Assembly: GCA_022729995.1 (NCBI GenBank)
Contig: DZBS01000003.1
Span: forward strand, 1 to 62,039
DNA from: Draconibacterium orientale
GTDB lineage: Bacteria > Bacteroidota > Bacteroidia > Bacteroidales > JAADGE01
Length of the DNA: 62,039 nucleotides
Direction: 5' to 3'
The translations under genes were made by a program, and so were the position numbers. A model generated the notes under the pieces. It was not told the DNA's origin. It made no database searches and worked only from the letters and a program-made list of their open reading frames with translations. This document shows positions 51,425 to 60,484 of this stretch, one piece after another (the stretch's first letter is position 1; each line of letters starts with the position of its first letter).

Positions 51425-51659
51425 CCACTTCTTTAATTTCGGGAATAGCGCTTTTTATTGCTTGTTCGACTCCAAATTTTAATGTTTGTATACTCATTGA
51501 ACATGAATGACATGCACCGGTTAAAACCACTTGTACTGTTAAATCGTCCAATAAACCGACAAACTCAATATCTCCGCCGTCGGCATTCAAATATGGTCTA
51601 ACCATTTCCAATACATTTAAAATTCTCTCGCGATAATCTTCTTTATTTATATTTTCCAT
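51408..51659 (-). CDS. NifU C-terminal-domain Fe-S scaffold protein
   Basis: An 83-residue protein consisting only of the NifU/Nfu C-terminal domain, with YLNADGGDIEFVGL and the CxxC of GACHSCSMS that carries a bridging Fe-S cluster. It passes clusters to client enzymes. It follows the mrp ATPase gene by 41 bases, and the pair forms a small Fe-S assembly operon. Confidence 0.9.
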   Translation of the reverse strand: MENINKEDYRERILNVLEMVRPYLNADGGDIEFVGLLDDLTVQVVLTGACHSCSMSIQTLKFGVEQAIKSAIPEIKEVVAINY

Positions 51660-51700
51660 TTTAATTTAATTAATGATAAAAGAAAATTTCAAAATTGTGG

Positions 51701-52834
51701 TTAATCTGTTGAACAGCCTGCATTTGGATCTATTTCTACTTTCTTGGTCGGTTCTAATTTTGCATTTCTTTCTTCAATTTTTTCGGCAACATTTTCTGCT
51801 AATTCTGTAAATGCTTGTGCTACAATTTTGTCTTCGGAAGAAACAGCCGGATTTCCGCTATCGCCGCCTTCTCTAATGCTTTGCACAATTGGAATTTGTC
51901 CTAATAAAGGAATATTCATTTTTTCGGCAAGAAGTTTTAAACCGTCTTTTCCAAAAATATAATATTTGTTATTTGGCAATTCGGCAGGTGTAAACCACGA
52001 CATGTTTTCGATAAATCCTATAACCGGAACTTCAATTTTATTTGCTTTAAACATACTTACGCCTCTGAGAGCGTCTGCAAGTGCAACATCTTGTGGAGTG
52101 CTAACAATTACAGCAGCCGTAACAGGTATTGTTTGAACAATTGTTAAATGAATATCGCCTGTTCCCGGAGGTAAATCTATGATGAAGTAATCCAAATCTC
52201 CCCAATCGGAATCTTTTATAAATTGTTGAATAGCACTTGTTGCCATTGCTCCTCGCCAAATTAAAGCATCTTCGGGTTTAACAAAAAATCCTATAGATAA
52301 CATTTTAATTCCTTGTTTTTCAACAGGAATGATAATATCTTTTCCGTTAACTTTTTTAATTGAAGGATGTTCGCCCTCTGCACCAAGCATTTTAGGAATT
52401 GACGGACCGTAAATATCGGCATCTAAAAGCCCGACTTTTGCTCCGCTTTTTGCAAGTGCAATTGCTAAATTAACAGCAACTGTAGATTTGCCGACTCCGC
52501 CTTTGCCCGATGCTACTGCTAAAATATTTTTAACTCCCGGCAAAATTGTTCCTTCATCTGTTCTTCCGAATGAAATTTTCTTTACTTCAATTTTTGTTAA
52601 GGCTTGCACTTCAATTTCTAAATCGTTAGAAATTTTTTCTTTAAGAAGTTTAATTGAAGCTTTTTCTATTGACTTTACAAACGGGTTTCCCGAGTTCATA
52701 CTCAGTTTGAATGTAATTTTATTTCCTTGAATTTTTAACGATTCAACCGCATTCAATGTTATAATATCTTTGCCTGTTTCAGGGTCTTTCACTTGTGATA
52801 AGACAGACATTATTTGTTCTAATGTGTAATTCAT
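51701..52834 (-). CDS. mrp: Mrp/ApbC-type iron-sulfur carrier ATPase
   Basis: A 377-residue protein: an N-terminal DUF59/MIP18 domain (~1-85) and an Mrp ATPase with deviant Walker A (GKGGVGKST) and DLPPGTGD. The C-terminal half has VIGFIENMSWFTPAELPNN, where many Mrp proteins carry a CPxC cluster ligand. The Cys pair is absent here, as I recall also for other Bacteroidota Mrp. It transfers Fe-S clusters and is cotranscribed with the NifU-like gene. Confidence 0.9.
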   Translation of the reverse strand: MNYTLEQIMSVLSQVKDPETGKDIITLNAVESLKIQGNKITFKLSMNSGNPFVKSIEKASIKLLKEKISNDLEIEVQALTKIEVKKISFGRTDEGTILPGVKNILAVASGKGGVGKSTVAVNLAIALAKSGAKVGLLDADIYGPSIPKMLGAEGEHPSIKKVNGKDIIIPVEKQGIKMLSIGFFVKPEDALIWRGAMATSAIQQFIKDSDWGDLDYFIIDLPPGTGDIHLTIVQTIPVTAAVIVSTPQDVALADALRGVSMFKANKIEVPVIGFIENMSWFTPAELPNNKYYIFGKDGLKLLAEKMNIPLLGQIPIVQSIREGGDSGNPAVSSEDKIVAQAFTELAENVAEKIEERNAKLEPTKKVEIDPNAGCSTD

Positions 52835-52870
52835 TATTGTTATGTTAAATTAATCTTAATTGGAATAGTG

Positions 52871-52901
52871 CAAAGATAGAATTTAGATTAATTCTAAACA
52901 A
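52871..52901 (-). promoter_or_regulatory. Promoter of the mrp operon
   Basis: On the minus strand a TTG (52899-52901) is followed after 20 bp by TATCTTTG (52871-52878), both boxes near consensus, 37 bases before the start codon. Confidence 0.65.
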
Positions 52902-52915
52902 GGTTTTTGTGAAAT

Positions 52916-53233
52916 TTATTCAGGTTGCCAGAAAAATAATTCAAAGTCTTTAATAATGTCATTTTCAATAACAATACCTTCACTTTCTAAAAGTTCTTTC
53001 ATAGTATTGTAATTAGGGAAATGTATTTTACCGGTAAGAAGTCCGTTTCGATTTACAACACGATGCGCAGGAACAAAAACTGTTTGCGATGAAGATTTAT
53101 TTAAAGCCCAACCAACCATTCTGCCCGCTTGCGGACTTCCGATAAAAGCTGCAATTGCGCCATAAGAAGTTACACGTCCGCGAGGAATTCGGCGAGTAAC
53201 TTCATATACTTTATTGAAAAAAGATTCGGGCAT
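52916..53233 (-). CDS. Alkyltransferase-like (ATL) protein
   Basis: A 105-residue MGMT C-terminal fold: IPRGRVTSYGAIAAFIGSP, the Arg-finger region (GRMVGWALN) and VPAHRVVNRNG. The acceptor Cys of the PCHRV motif is Ala56, so it cannot dealkylate DNA itself. ATL proteins bind O6-alkylguanine and hand it to nucleotide excision repair. The ATG overlaps the stop of the upstream rhomboid gene by one base (TAATG), a translational coupling. Confidence 0.88.
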   Translation of the reverse strand: MPESFFNKVYEVTRRIPRGRVTSYGAIAAFIGSPQAGRMVGWALNKSSSQTVFVPAHRVVNRNGLLTGKIHFPNYNTMKELLESEGIVIENDIIKDFELFFWQPE

Positions 53234-54129
53234 TATTTTTTTTGCTTGAAGAGAAATTCGCTTTCTTCTTTTGTCAAATTATGATATCCTTCTTTAGAAA
53301 TTTTATCGAGTATTCTGTCGAGTTCAATTTGATTTGCATCTTTTTCGAAGCTTTTTTTGTCTCTTCCGGGTTTTTCAAATCTATTATATTTTGAATCAAT
53401 TTTCATTTTGGCTCTTTGTTTTTCGGCTTTTGAGCTTCCAAAAAATGATACTGCATTATTCAAAAAATTATTAAAAGACCTTGTAATATCTTTACCGTTT
53501 TTGACTTTATATCCAAACCAAATTCCGTATAATGCACCGCCTAAATGAGCAAAATGTGCAACACCGTCGGAAACAACAAGTCCGTTTTTCATTTCACCGG
53601 CAATTCCCATAATATCAATAACAATTGCAATAATTGCTAAATATTTAATTTTAACTGCACCAAAAAACATTAAATGAATTTCATAATCGGGCTTAAAAGT
53701 TGAAATTGCAAAAACTATAGACATTACAGCAGCCGAAGCTCCAATAATTCCGACTCTGGCTTCCGTCGGTAACAATTCGTTTACGCCTAAATGCAAAAGT
53801 GCACCTGCAAAACCGCCGAGAAGAAATACAGCTAAAAATTGTTTATTGTTGAAGAAAAGTAAAAATATTTGTCCAAACCAAAACAGCCATAACATGTTCA
53901 TTAAAAGATGCCAAAATCCGCCGTGCAGAAACATGTATGAAACAATTGTCCAAGGTTTAAATATAAATTCCTTAAAAGTTCCGGGTAAAGAAAAATAGCT
54001 TTCTAAATTAGGAAATGCTAAAAACAAAAAATATAGTACTACATAAGCTGCAACATTAATAAAAATCAATTTAGTAATAATTGAGCCGTTGTTATATAAT
54101 CTTTTTAAATCGTCTGCTAATTTTGCCAT
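53233..54129 (-). CDS. Rhomboid intramembrane protease with DUF6576 tail
   Basis: A 298-residue protein. Six TM helices span ~20-210, with HGGFWHLLMNMLWLF, the Ser motif GASAAVMS (the canonical GASG has Ala in the last position) and the His motif AHLGGALYG, so the Ser-His dyad is kept. The cytosolic tail ends in a DUF6576-type sequence (LDRILDKISKEGYHNLTKEE). It cleaves TM segments; the substrate is unknown. It is second of two tandem rhomboid genes (9-base gap). Confidence 0.88.
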   Translation of the reverse strand: MAKLADDLKRLYNNGSIITKLIFINVAAYVVLYFLFLAFPNLESYFSLPGTFKEFIFKPWTIVSYMFLHGGFWHLLMNMLWLFWFGQIFLLFFNNKQFLAVFLLGGFAGALLHLGVNELLPTEARVGIIGASAAVMSIVFAISTFKPDYEIHLMFFGAVKIKYLAIIAIVIDIMGIAGEMKNGLVVSDGVAHFAHLGGALYGIWFGYKVKNGKDITRSFNNFLNNAVSFFGSSKAEKQRAKMKIDSKYNRFEKPGRDKKSFEKDANQIELDRILDKISKEGYHNLTKEESEFLFKQKK

Positions 54130-54138
54130 AACAATATA

Positions 54139-54885
54139 TTAATAAAAGTTGTTGGAGCTTTTACCCCAAATTTTGATTAGAATAAACCCAAAAAGCATTC
54201 CTCCCAAGTGAGCAAAATGCGCAATATTATCGCCGGGAACATTTGCTACACCGTTAAATAATTCAAGTGCGCCATAACCCATTACAAAATATTTTGCTTT
54301 AATCGGTATTGGTATAAACATCATGTATAATTCTGTATTTGGAAACAACATTCCAAAAGCCAATAAAATTCCGAATACTGCACCCGACGCTCCAACCGTA
54401 GGAATATTTACAAGTAAATTTAATTTTCCCATAGCAGAATTTGTATAATTCATACCGTCGGACAAAGCTAAATATCCTTTAGAAATAACTTCATTAATTT
54501 GTTCCGGAGTTAAAGAACTCATTATAGATTGAGCATGAAAATAATTCACTAAAGAATGAAGAATTGCAGCTCCAAAACCTGTAACAAGGTAATAAATTAA
54601 AAAACGTTTTGGACCCCAAACTCTTTCAAGAACTTGCCCAAAAATCCAAAGTGCATACATATTGAAAAGTAAATGCAAGAAACCTGCGTGCATAAACATG
54701 TGAGTAACAATTTGGAACGGTCTGAAAGAATCGGAGCCGAAATAATAAAGTCCGATTATTCGTGCTAAATCGATTCCGGAAAACTGACTTAGAATTCCAC
54801 CCAACAGCAAAACGGCTGCGTTTATAATAAGTAAATTTTTAACTACAGGACTGATATTCATTAACGGATTAGCTCCCCTATTCAT
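54139..54885 (-). CDS. Rhomboid intramembrane serine protease
   Basis: A 248-residue, six-TM protein with HAGFLHLLFNMYALW, the canonical Ser motif GASGAVFGI and His in AHFAHLGGMLFG. A second possible start is the Met at 54861. It lacks the C-terminal tail of its neighbour at 53233. The tandem arrangement is frequent in Bacteroidota. A -7 box lies 27 bases upstream. Confidence 0.92.
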   Translation of the reverse strand: MNRGANPLMNISPVVKNLLIINAAVLLLGGILSQFSGIDLARIIGLYYFGSDSFRPFQIVTHMFMHAGFLHLLFNMYALWIFGQVLERVWGPKRFLIYYLVTGFGAAILHSLVNYFHAQSIMSSLTPEQINEVISKGYLALSDGMNYTNSAMGKLNLLVNIPTVGASGAVFGILLAFGMLFPNTELYMMFIPIPIKAKYFVMGYGALELFNGVANVPGDNIAHFAHLGGMLFGFILIKIWGKSSNNFY

Positions 54886-54911
54886 ATATTTATTTTTTTT
54901 ATAAAACTTGG

Positions 54912-54919
54912 CAAATTTA
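54912..54919 (-). promoter_or_regulatory. Candidate -7 promoter box for rhomboid operon
   Basis: TAAATTTG on the minus strand, 27 bases before the first rhomboid start. The -33 box is not convincing. Confidence 0.4.
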
Positions 54920-55026
54920 ATAAAGTTTTAGTATTAAATGTTATTTTGAAATTGTTAAAAAATCTAAATTTTAAAGTGATGTTTACAAAATTATTGGTAA
55001 TTTAGACAAATTTTTTTAATAAATTT

Positions 55027-55902
55027 ATGAATAGCACAAGCAAAGATAATTCACAAAAAAAAGTAAGAGGCTCATATTTTATTTCAATTATCAGTGTGTC
55101 AATGGTTTTATTGATGCTGGGTATTATTAGTTTATTGCTGATAAATGCAAAAAATTTATCGGATTACGCAAAAGAAAATATTGGTTTTACGCTTTTTCTT
55201 GAAAATAATGCCAAACCTTCTGATGTTGACAGACTAAAAAAAACACTACAAATATCGAATTACACAACTTCCTACAAATACGTTTCAAAAGAAGAAGCAC
55301 GCCAAATTATGAAGGAAGAATTAGGAAAAGATTTCACGGAAATACTGGGTTACAATTCTTTACCAAATTCAATTGAAGTATTAATAGATTCAAAATACTC
55401 AAACCCGGATAGTATAGAATCAATAAGAAAAAGTTTGGGAAAATTTACAGCAATAAAAGAATTCTATTACCAAAAATCATTAGTTTCGTTGGTAAATAAG
55501 AATGTTCAGAATTTAACCTTTGCAGGAATTTTTATAAGTTCTCTACTTTTATTAATTGCAATAACATTAATAAACAACACAATACGGCTTTCGGTATATT
55601 CAAAAAGATTTATAATAAGAACAGCTCAACTTGTAGGAGCCACAAAAAATTTCATAAAAAATCCGTTTATAACCGGCGGAGTTGCAATGGGAATGCTCGG
55701 TTCGGCTGTTTCGTCAATGGTTTTGGTTTTTATAGTTTTAATTTTACAACAAAACTTTGAAAATATAATTACCATTCAAGGAATATGGCTTGTAATTTTA
55801 ATTATGTTTGTATTAGGCTCTGTAATAACAGGTTTAGCCGCAAATTTTGCAGTAGAAAAATACTTAAAATTAGACACTTCAAAACTGTATTTTGAGAATT
55901 AA
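55027..55902 (+). CDS. ftsX: Cell-division protein FtsX
   Basis: A 291-residue protein: N-terminal TM helix (~20-42), an extracytoplasmic domain (~45-165; FTLFLENNAKPSDVDRLKK) and three C-terminal TM helices with TAQLVGATKNFIKNPFI, the FtsX signature. With FtsE it activates peptidoglycan hydrolases at the division site. The first 15 residues are a polar cytoplasmic tail. It heads the ftsX-DUF3098-uppP-truB-queA cluster; ftsE is not in the window. Confidence 0.92.
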   Translation: MNSTSKDNSQKKVRGSYFISIISVSMVLLMLGIISLLLINAKNLSDYAKENIGFTLFLENNAKPSDVDRLKKTLQISNYTTSYKYVSKEEARQIMKEELGKDFTEILGYNSLPNSIEVLIDSKYSNPDSIESIRKSLGKFTAIKEFYYQKSLVSLVNKNVQNLTFAGIFISSLLLLIAITLINNTIRLSVYSKRFIIRTAQLVGATKNFIKNPFITGGVAMGMLGSAVSSMVLVFIVLILQQNFENIITIQGIWLVILIMFVLGSVITGLAANFAVEKYLKLDTSKLYFEN

Positions 55903-55967
55903 TAAAAATACTTTTATTTTGAGACTTCAAAAAATAACTTCAAAAAATAAAGCAAAAAAATAAACAC

Positions 55968-56219
55968 ATGAAAGAAGGAACAGAAAAATTCGGGTTTGCA
56001 CTTGCAAAACAAAATTACATATTATTGGCAATAGGTTTTGTAATAATTGTAATAGGTTTTTTATTGATGACAGGCGGCGGAACTCAAGACCCAAACGTTT
56101 TTAATGCAGACGAACTCTTTAGTTTCAGAAGAATAACACTTGCTCCGATGGTGGTATTATTCGGTTTCATTTTTGAAATTTACGCAATAATGAAAAAACC
56201 AAAAGAAGAAAATTTATAA
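55968..56219 (+). CDS. DUF3098 membrane protein
   Basis: An 83-residue protein with two TM helices (~18-38 and ~60-78) and the family opening [15 protein letters not shown] and [11 protein letters not shown]. It is found between ftsX and uppP throughout Bacteroidota; the function is unknown, probably envelope-related. Its stop overlaps the uppP start by one base (TAATG). Confidence 0.9.
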   Translation: MKEGTEKFGFALAKQNYILLAIGFVIIVIGFLLMTGGGTQDPNVFNADELFSFRRITLAPMVVLFGFIFEIYAIMKKPKEENL

Positions 56220-56998
56220 TGAATTGGTTACAAGCATTATTAATAGCAATTGTCGAAGGAATTACAGAATTTTTGCCGATATCATCAACCGGTCACATGA
56301 TAATTACCGAAAAAATTATCGGATTGGAAAGTGATGATTTTGTAAAAGCATTTATTATAAATATTCAATTCGGAGCAATATTATCTGTTGTAGTTTTATA
56401 TTGGAAAAGTTTTTTTCAATCATTAAAATTTTATTACAAATTATTTGTAGCTTTTATTCCTGCTGCAGTATTTGGCTTATTGTTAGGCGATTATATTGAC
56501 AAATTACTCGAAAACGTAGTTGTTGTAGCTATAGCTTTAATTTTGGGCGGAATTATTTTAATTTTTGTAGATAAATGGTTTAAAAATCCTTCGGAAAATC
56601 AAGAAGTAACATATTCTAAAGCATTAAAAATAGGATTTTTCCAAGTAATTGCTATGATTCCCGGAGTATCACGTTCCGCAGCAACAATAATTGGCGGAAT
56701 GTCTCAAAAACTTACACGAAAAAATGCAGCGGAATTTTCATTTTTCTTGGCAGTTCCAACTATGTTTGCCGCATCAGGATACAAATTATTAGAAAATTAC
56801 AAAGCCATAAATGTTGATAATATCGGAATTCTAATATTCGGAAATATAATTGCGTTTTTTGTAGCATTAGTTGCAATAAAAACATTTATTAATTATTTGA
56901 GCAAAAACGGTTTCAAAATTTTTGGATATTACAGAATTATACTCGGAACAATAATTTTAATATTATTGGCATCGGGTTATAATTTGAGTATAATGTAA
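56219..56998 (+). CDS. uppP: Undecaprenyl-diphosphate phosphatase
   Basis: A 259-residue multi-pass membrane protein (BacA family) with the two catalytic signatures [15 protein letters not shown] and [14 protein letters not shown]. It recycles undecaprenyl diphosphate to the monophosphate carrier for peptidoglycan and other glycans and gives bacitracin tolerance. It is translationally coupled to the DUF3098 gene. Confidence 0.95.
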   Translation: MNWLQALLIAIVEGITEFLPISSTGHMIITEKIIGLESDDFVKAFIINIQFGAILSVVVLYWKSFFQSLKFYYKLFVAFIPAAVFGLLLGDYIDKLLENVVVVAIALILGGIILIFVDKWFKNPSENQEVTYSKALKIGFFQVIAMIPGVSRSAATIIGGMSQKLTRKNAAEFSFFLAVPTMFAASGYKLLENYKAINVDNIGILIFGNIIAFFVALVAIKTFINYLSKNGFKIFGYYRIILGTIILILLASGYNLSIM

Positions 56999-57088
56999 TA
57001 ATTCAACTTATTAACAAGAAAAATAAATTGCTATTCAAAAAATATCAATTTTTATATCGAAAAAAAATATCCAAAAAAACAATTTAAA

Positions 57089-57778
57089 ATGATTCCCAAT
57101 AAAGATTATTTAGCAGGAGAAGTAATTTTAATAAATAAATATCTCTCATGGACATCATTTGATATTGTAAATAAAATGAGATATCTTTTGAAAAAAAAAT
57201 TAGATATAAAGAAAATTAAAGTCGGACATGCAGGAACGCTTGACCCGCTGGCAACAGGATTGGTAATAGTTTGTACCGGAAAAAAGACCAAAGAAATAGA
57301 ACAATATCAAGCTCAAGAAAAAGAATATATTGCAGATATTTATCTTGGAGCCACAACTCCTTCTTTCGATTTAGAAACAGAAGTTGACAAAGAATATGAA
57401 TTTTCACATATTACAATTGAACTTATAAATGAAGTTCTAAAAAAATTTATAGGCAAGCAACAACAGATTCCTCCTATATTCTCGGCAAAAAAAGTTGACG
57501 GACAACGTGCATACATAAGCGCACGAAAAGGAATTGAACTCATAATAAAACCTTCGGATATAGAAATTTATGAAATTGAACCCTTAGAAATAAATTTACC
57601 GCATAATTTAAAAATAAAAATAAAATGCAGTAAAGGCACATACATTCGCGCATTAGCAAGAGACATAGGCACTTCACTAAACAGCGGTGCATATTTAAAA
57701 GGCTTAATAAGAACAAAAATTGGAAATTTTTCTGTTGAAAATTCCATAACAGTTGACGAATTTGAAAATTTGTTGTAA
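57089..57778 (+). CDS. truB: tRNA pseudouridine-55 synthase
   Basis: A 229-residue TruB, short as usual in Bacteroidota (no long PUA extension). It has KVGHAGTLDPLATGLV with the catalytic Asp, IPPIFSAKKVDGQRAY and CSKGTYIRALARDIG. It makes pseudouridine at position 55 of tRNA T-loops. It lies 90 bases after uppP on the same strand, and the queA promoter overlaps its 3' end. Confidence 0.95.
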   Translation: MIPNKDYLAGEVILINKYLSWTSFDIVNKMRYLLKKKLDIKKIKVGHAGTLDPLATGLVIVCTGKKTKEIEQYQAQEKEYIADIYLGATTPSFDLETEVDKEYEFSHITIELINEVLKKFIGKQQQIPPIFSAKKVDGQRAYISARKGIELIIKPSDIEIYEIEPLEINLPHNLKIKIKCSKGTYIRALARDIGTSLNSGAYLKGLIRTKIGNFSVENSITVDEFENLL

Positions 57779-57783
57779 TTTTG
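57753..57783 (+). promoter_or_regulatory. Promoter of queA within the end of truB
   Basis: TTG at 57753-57755, 20 bp, then TAATTTTG at 57776-57783, followed by C. Both boxes fit the consensus; the truB stop codon lies inside. queA begins 39 nt downstream. Confidence 0.6.
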
Positions 57784-57822
57784 CAGTTCGTTTCCCAAAT
57801 AAAAAAAAAGAAAATCCCATAG

Positions 57823-58872
57823 ATGAAACTATCAAAATTTAATTTTAGTTTACCAAAAGAACTTATTGCAAAATATCCTGCATCAAACAGAGATGAATCC
57901 AGATTAATGGTTATCGACAGACAAACAGGAGAAATTGAGCACAAAATATTCAAAGACGTGATTGAATATTTTAATGAAGGCGATATGTTTATTTTTAACA
58001 ACACGCGTGTATTTCCGGCAAGATTGTACGGATTAAAAGAAAAAACAGGTGCAGAAATAGAAGTATTTTTATTAAGAGAACTTAATAAAGATCAAAGACT
58101 TTGGGACGTTCTGGTTAATCCTGCAAGAAAAATAAGAATCGGAAACAAACTTTTCTTCGGAAAAGGCGAAACACTTGTTGCCGAAGTGATTGACAATACA
58201 ACATCAAGAGGAAGAACATTGCGTTTCCTTTTCGACGGCGAATATGACGAGTTTAGAAAAACTCTTTTCGATTTAGGAGAAACTCCTTTACCGCTGTTTT
58301 TGGACAGACCTGTTGAACCTGAAGATTCTGAAAGATATCAAACAATTTTTGCAGAAAAAGAAGGTGCCGTTGCAGCTCCGACTGCCGGATTACATTTCAG
58401 TAAAATTCTTTTGAAAAAGTTTGAAATAAAAGGAATTCAAACTGCTGCAATAACTTTGCATGTTGGTTTAGGAAATTTTAGAAGTGTTGATGTTGAAGAT
58501 TTAACAAAACATAAAATGGATTCGGAACAAATATTTATTTCCGAAGAAACAGCAGATGCGGTAAATAAAGTTAGAGATTCAAGAAAAAATATTTGCGCTG
58601 TAGGAACAACGGTTTTGAGAACTTTAGAAAGTTCAGTTTCAACGCAAGGACATTTAAAACCTTATGTAGGCTGGACAAACAAATTTATTTTTCCTCCTTA
58701 TGAATTTAGCGTTCCAAACAGAATGATTACAAATTTTCACATGCCCTACTCTATTCCGTTAATGTCGGCAACTGCATTCGGCGGATATAGATTAACAATG
58801 AAAGCTTATGAAACTGCAATTAAAGAAGGCTATAAATTTGGAACCTTCGGAGATGCGATGTTAATATTATAA
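57823..58872 (+). CDS. queA: S-adenosylmethionine:tRNA ribosyltransferase-isomerase
   Basis: A 349-residue QueA with [42 protein letters not shown] and [21 protein letters not shown]. It transfers and isomerises the ribosyl part of SAM to preQ1-tRNA in queuosine synthesis. The length is normal. A strong terminator follows. Confidence 0.95.
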   Translation: MKLSKFNFSLPKELIAKYPASNRDESRLMVIDRQTGEIEHKIFKDVIEYFNEGDMFIFNNTRVFPARLYGLKEKTGAEIEVFLLRELNKDQRLWDVLVNPARKIRIGNKLFFGKGETLVAEVIDNTTSRGRTLRFLFDGEYDEFRKTLFDLGETPLPLFLDRPVEPEDSERYQTIFAEKEGAVAAPTAGLHFSKILLKKFEIKGIQTAAITLHVGLGNFRSVDVEDLTKHKMDSEQIFISEETADAVNKVRDSRKNICAVGTTVLRTLESSVSTQGHLKPYVGWTNKFIFPPYEFSVPNRMITNFHMPYSIPLMSATAFGGYRLTMKAYETAIKEGYKFGTFGDAMLIL

Positions 58873-58877
58873 ATGAA

Positions 58878-58903
58878 AAAGAGGCTTTGAAGCCTCTTTT
58901 TTT
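58878..58903 (+). terminator. Rho-independent terminator after queA
   Basis: Stem AAAGAGGCTT / AAGCCTCTTT around a tiny loop, followed by a T run; 5 bases after the queA stop codon. Confidence 0.9.
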
Positions 58904-59311
58904 ATTTCTTTCCGTTAAAACAGCAAACACAAAAATTTTATTTTTCGAGCAACAAATTTCTTTCGGAATTGTTGAAATACTAACGCAATAATTTTTGCAA
59001 ATTAATATTTGGCAGAAGTTTCAGAATTTAGAATTGCAAATTAATTCATAAAACAATTTTTAGCAATTTAATAACTCGTTAAGAAGCAATTATTTCAGTC
59101 GGATTATTACCATTAATTTTTTATGCTTTCCTCAAGCAGGAAAAACGATTGTTAGATTCATCTATAATGCTTTATATTAAACAATTATAGCGGAAAAGAT
59201 TTCTGTATTCAATTACGTGAGTTTGTAAATAAATTTCTCTTTTAGGTGAAAATCATAATAATAAAGTGTATTTTTTTAGAAAGTTTTTCTTTTTTCTTTT
59301 TCAGTGATAAA
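58904..59311. other. Non-coding stretch before the toxin-antitoxin island
   Basis: This belongs to the ~590-base gap between queA and the small lipoprotein gene. I see no long open frame, tRNA, promoter with both boxes, or repeat in it. Codon-like structure is absent and stops occur in all frames. It may be remnant DNA from island insertion. The rest of the gap holds the 66-bp repeat (59312-59377) and ~85 A/T-rich bases without visible features. Confidence 0.5.
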
Positions 59312-59377
59312 AAAACCCAAACATTGCAAAAGTTTTAGAACTTTTGCAATGTTAACTATTTCTGTAAGATAAAATCT
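59312..59377 (+). repeat. 66-bp hairpin repeat flanking the TA island, left copy
   Basis: It contains the perfect 15-bp inverted repeat AACATTGCAAAAGTT (59320-59334) / AACTTTTGCAATGTT (59339-59353) with a TTAG loop. The right copy lies at 60485-60550 in the same orientation, with 5 differences over 66 bp. Confidence 0.85.
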
Positions 59378-59462
59378 TTCGGTTCTCAAACAGCATTTTA
59401 AAAAAATTTTTATATATTTATTGAAATTCTTTGAATTCGTGACGTAACGATTAACGGCAGAG

Positions 59463-59684
59463 TTATTCTATATGTTTAATTAAAGTATCCTGAATATTTA
59501 AAGAATCTTTAAATTGTTTAAATACAATATCATCATCAAAAAAATATTTCTTTCCATTAAAAATAATAATATATTTATGTTCTTTTAATGGCGGTGACGG
59601 CAAATTCTCTTTAATTTCAGGTTTATAATTACAGCTACTTATATATAAAATAATCAGTGTAATAGATAATATTTTTCTCAACAT
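59463..59684 (-). CDS. Small predicted lipoprotein
   Basis: A 73-residue protein with a short signal and lipobox (LYISSC, Cys18), then a polar tail (EHKYIIIFNGKKYFFDDD). It lies 46 bases after the PIN toxin gene on the same strand, inside the repeat-bracketed island. No family is recognised and the function is unknown. The lipobox argues that it is a real gene despite its size. Confidence 0.5.
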   Translation of the reverse strand: MLRKILSITLIILYISSCNYKPEIKENLPSPPLKEHKYIIIFNGKKYFFDDDIVFKQFKDSLNIQDTLIKHIE

Positions 59685-59730
59685 TTATATATATATATTT
59701 TAGAGAATTATCCGAACAAGGCATCTCGTT

Positions 59731-60114
59731 TTACCTTTTTTTTGGTTCTACTAATTTTACTAATTTATCAATGTTCTGAAAATCTGATATATCACTTGTT
59801 AATAAATCTGCATTTAAATGTTTGGCAGTCGCCAAAATTAATGCGTCGGGTAGTTTTATCTTTTTCTGTTTGCGATAATCAATTGCTATATCGGCAATTT
59901 CTTTGTTAATATTTACGATTTCAACACTATTTAGTATTTGGGTTACAATTTCTTTTTCTTCGTTATCTTCAAAATTATAACCTTGTGTTTCAATGTAACT
60001 TATTATTGAAGTATACAGATAATCATATTTATTTACAATATCTTGCGAGGAAACAATTCCTTTTGAAGCGTCAATTATAACATTGCTGTCCAATAATCCT
60101 TTATTCCCACTCAT
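59731..60114 (-). CDS. PIN-domain (VapC-like) toxin
   Basis: A 127-residue PIN-domain ribonuclease. The four acidic residues are visible: Asp9 (LLDSNVIID), Glu42 (SYIETQ), Asp90 (KLPDALILATA) and Asp108 (LLTSDISDF). VapC-type toxins cleave tRNA or rRNA when released from the antitoxin. The target is not predictable. The start overlaps the end of the 80-residue upstream gene by 14 bases, the classical antitoxin-toxin arrangement. Confidence 0.88.
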   Translation of the reverse strand: MSGNKGLLDSNVIIDASKGIVSSQDIVNKYDYLYTSIISYIETQGYNFEDNEEKEIVTQILNSVEIVNINKEIADIAIDYRKQKKIKLPDALILATAKHLNADLLTSDISDFQNIDKLVKLVEPKKR

Positions 60115-60343
60115 CTCTTAATTGTTTTTGCCAAGTTACTGAATCATTTATATTTTTAAATATACCTTTTTCTTGTGCTTTGGCAAAAGCAAATGAAAGC
60201 AACTTTTTGTTATAATTGCCTTGCTTTTCCGGTTCACTATAAAGCAAAATTACCTTTACTTTTGCATTGTCGATTATTTGAAATTGCATTGGTATCTGAA
60301 TTGCTCTGTGATTTATATACGTTTCAAATTCTATTGCTTGCAT
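60101..60343 (-). CDS. Antitoxin partner of the PIN toxin
   Basis: An 80-residue protein. A beta-rich N-terminal part (IEFETYINHRAIQIP, KVKVILLY) probably serves DNA binding and dimerisation. The C-terminal part (~45-80; FKNINDSVTWQKQLRDEWE) is likely to wrap the toxin. It resembles uncharacterised antitoxins paired with PIN proteins in Bacteroidota. Role assigned mainly from position: first gene, overlapping the toxin. The operon should be autorepressed (family knowledge). Confidence 0.75.
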   Translation of the reverse strand: MQAIEFETYINHRAIQIPMQFQIIDNAKVKVILLYSEPEKQGNYNKKLLSFAFAKAQEKGIFKNINDSVTWQKQLRDEWE

Positions 60344-60484
60344 AATTTTAAATTTTAAACAAAGTTACGAAAATATAATGTTGTTTAACTAAATTGAAAA
60401 ATATATTGTTATTTTTTATTACATAATTTGATTTTACGTTCCTCTCGACAGAAGTTTGCAAATCAAGCTTTTAACAGGCCGTTT

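Noticed and set aside
57540..58004. 154-codon antisense frame across truB-queA
   Set aside because: Shadow of truB and queA with no family match or start context.
58904..59462. A tRNA or small RNA gene in the gap after queA
   Set aside because: No T-loop (GTTCRA) or cloverleaf pattern seen; only the 66-bp hairpin repeat is structured.
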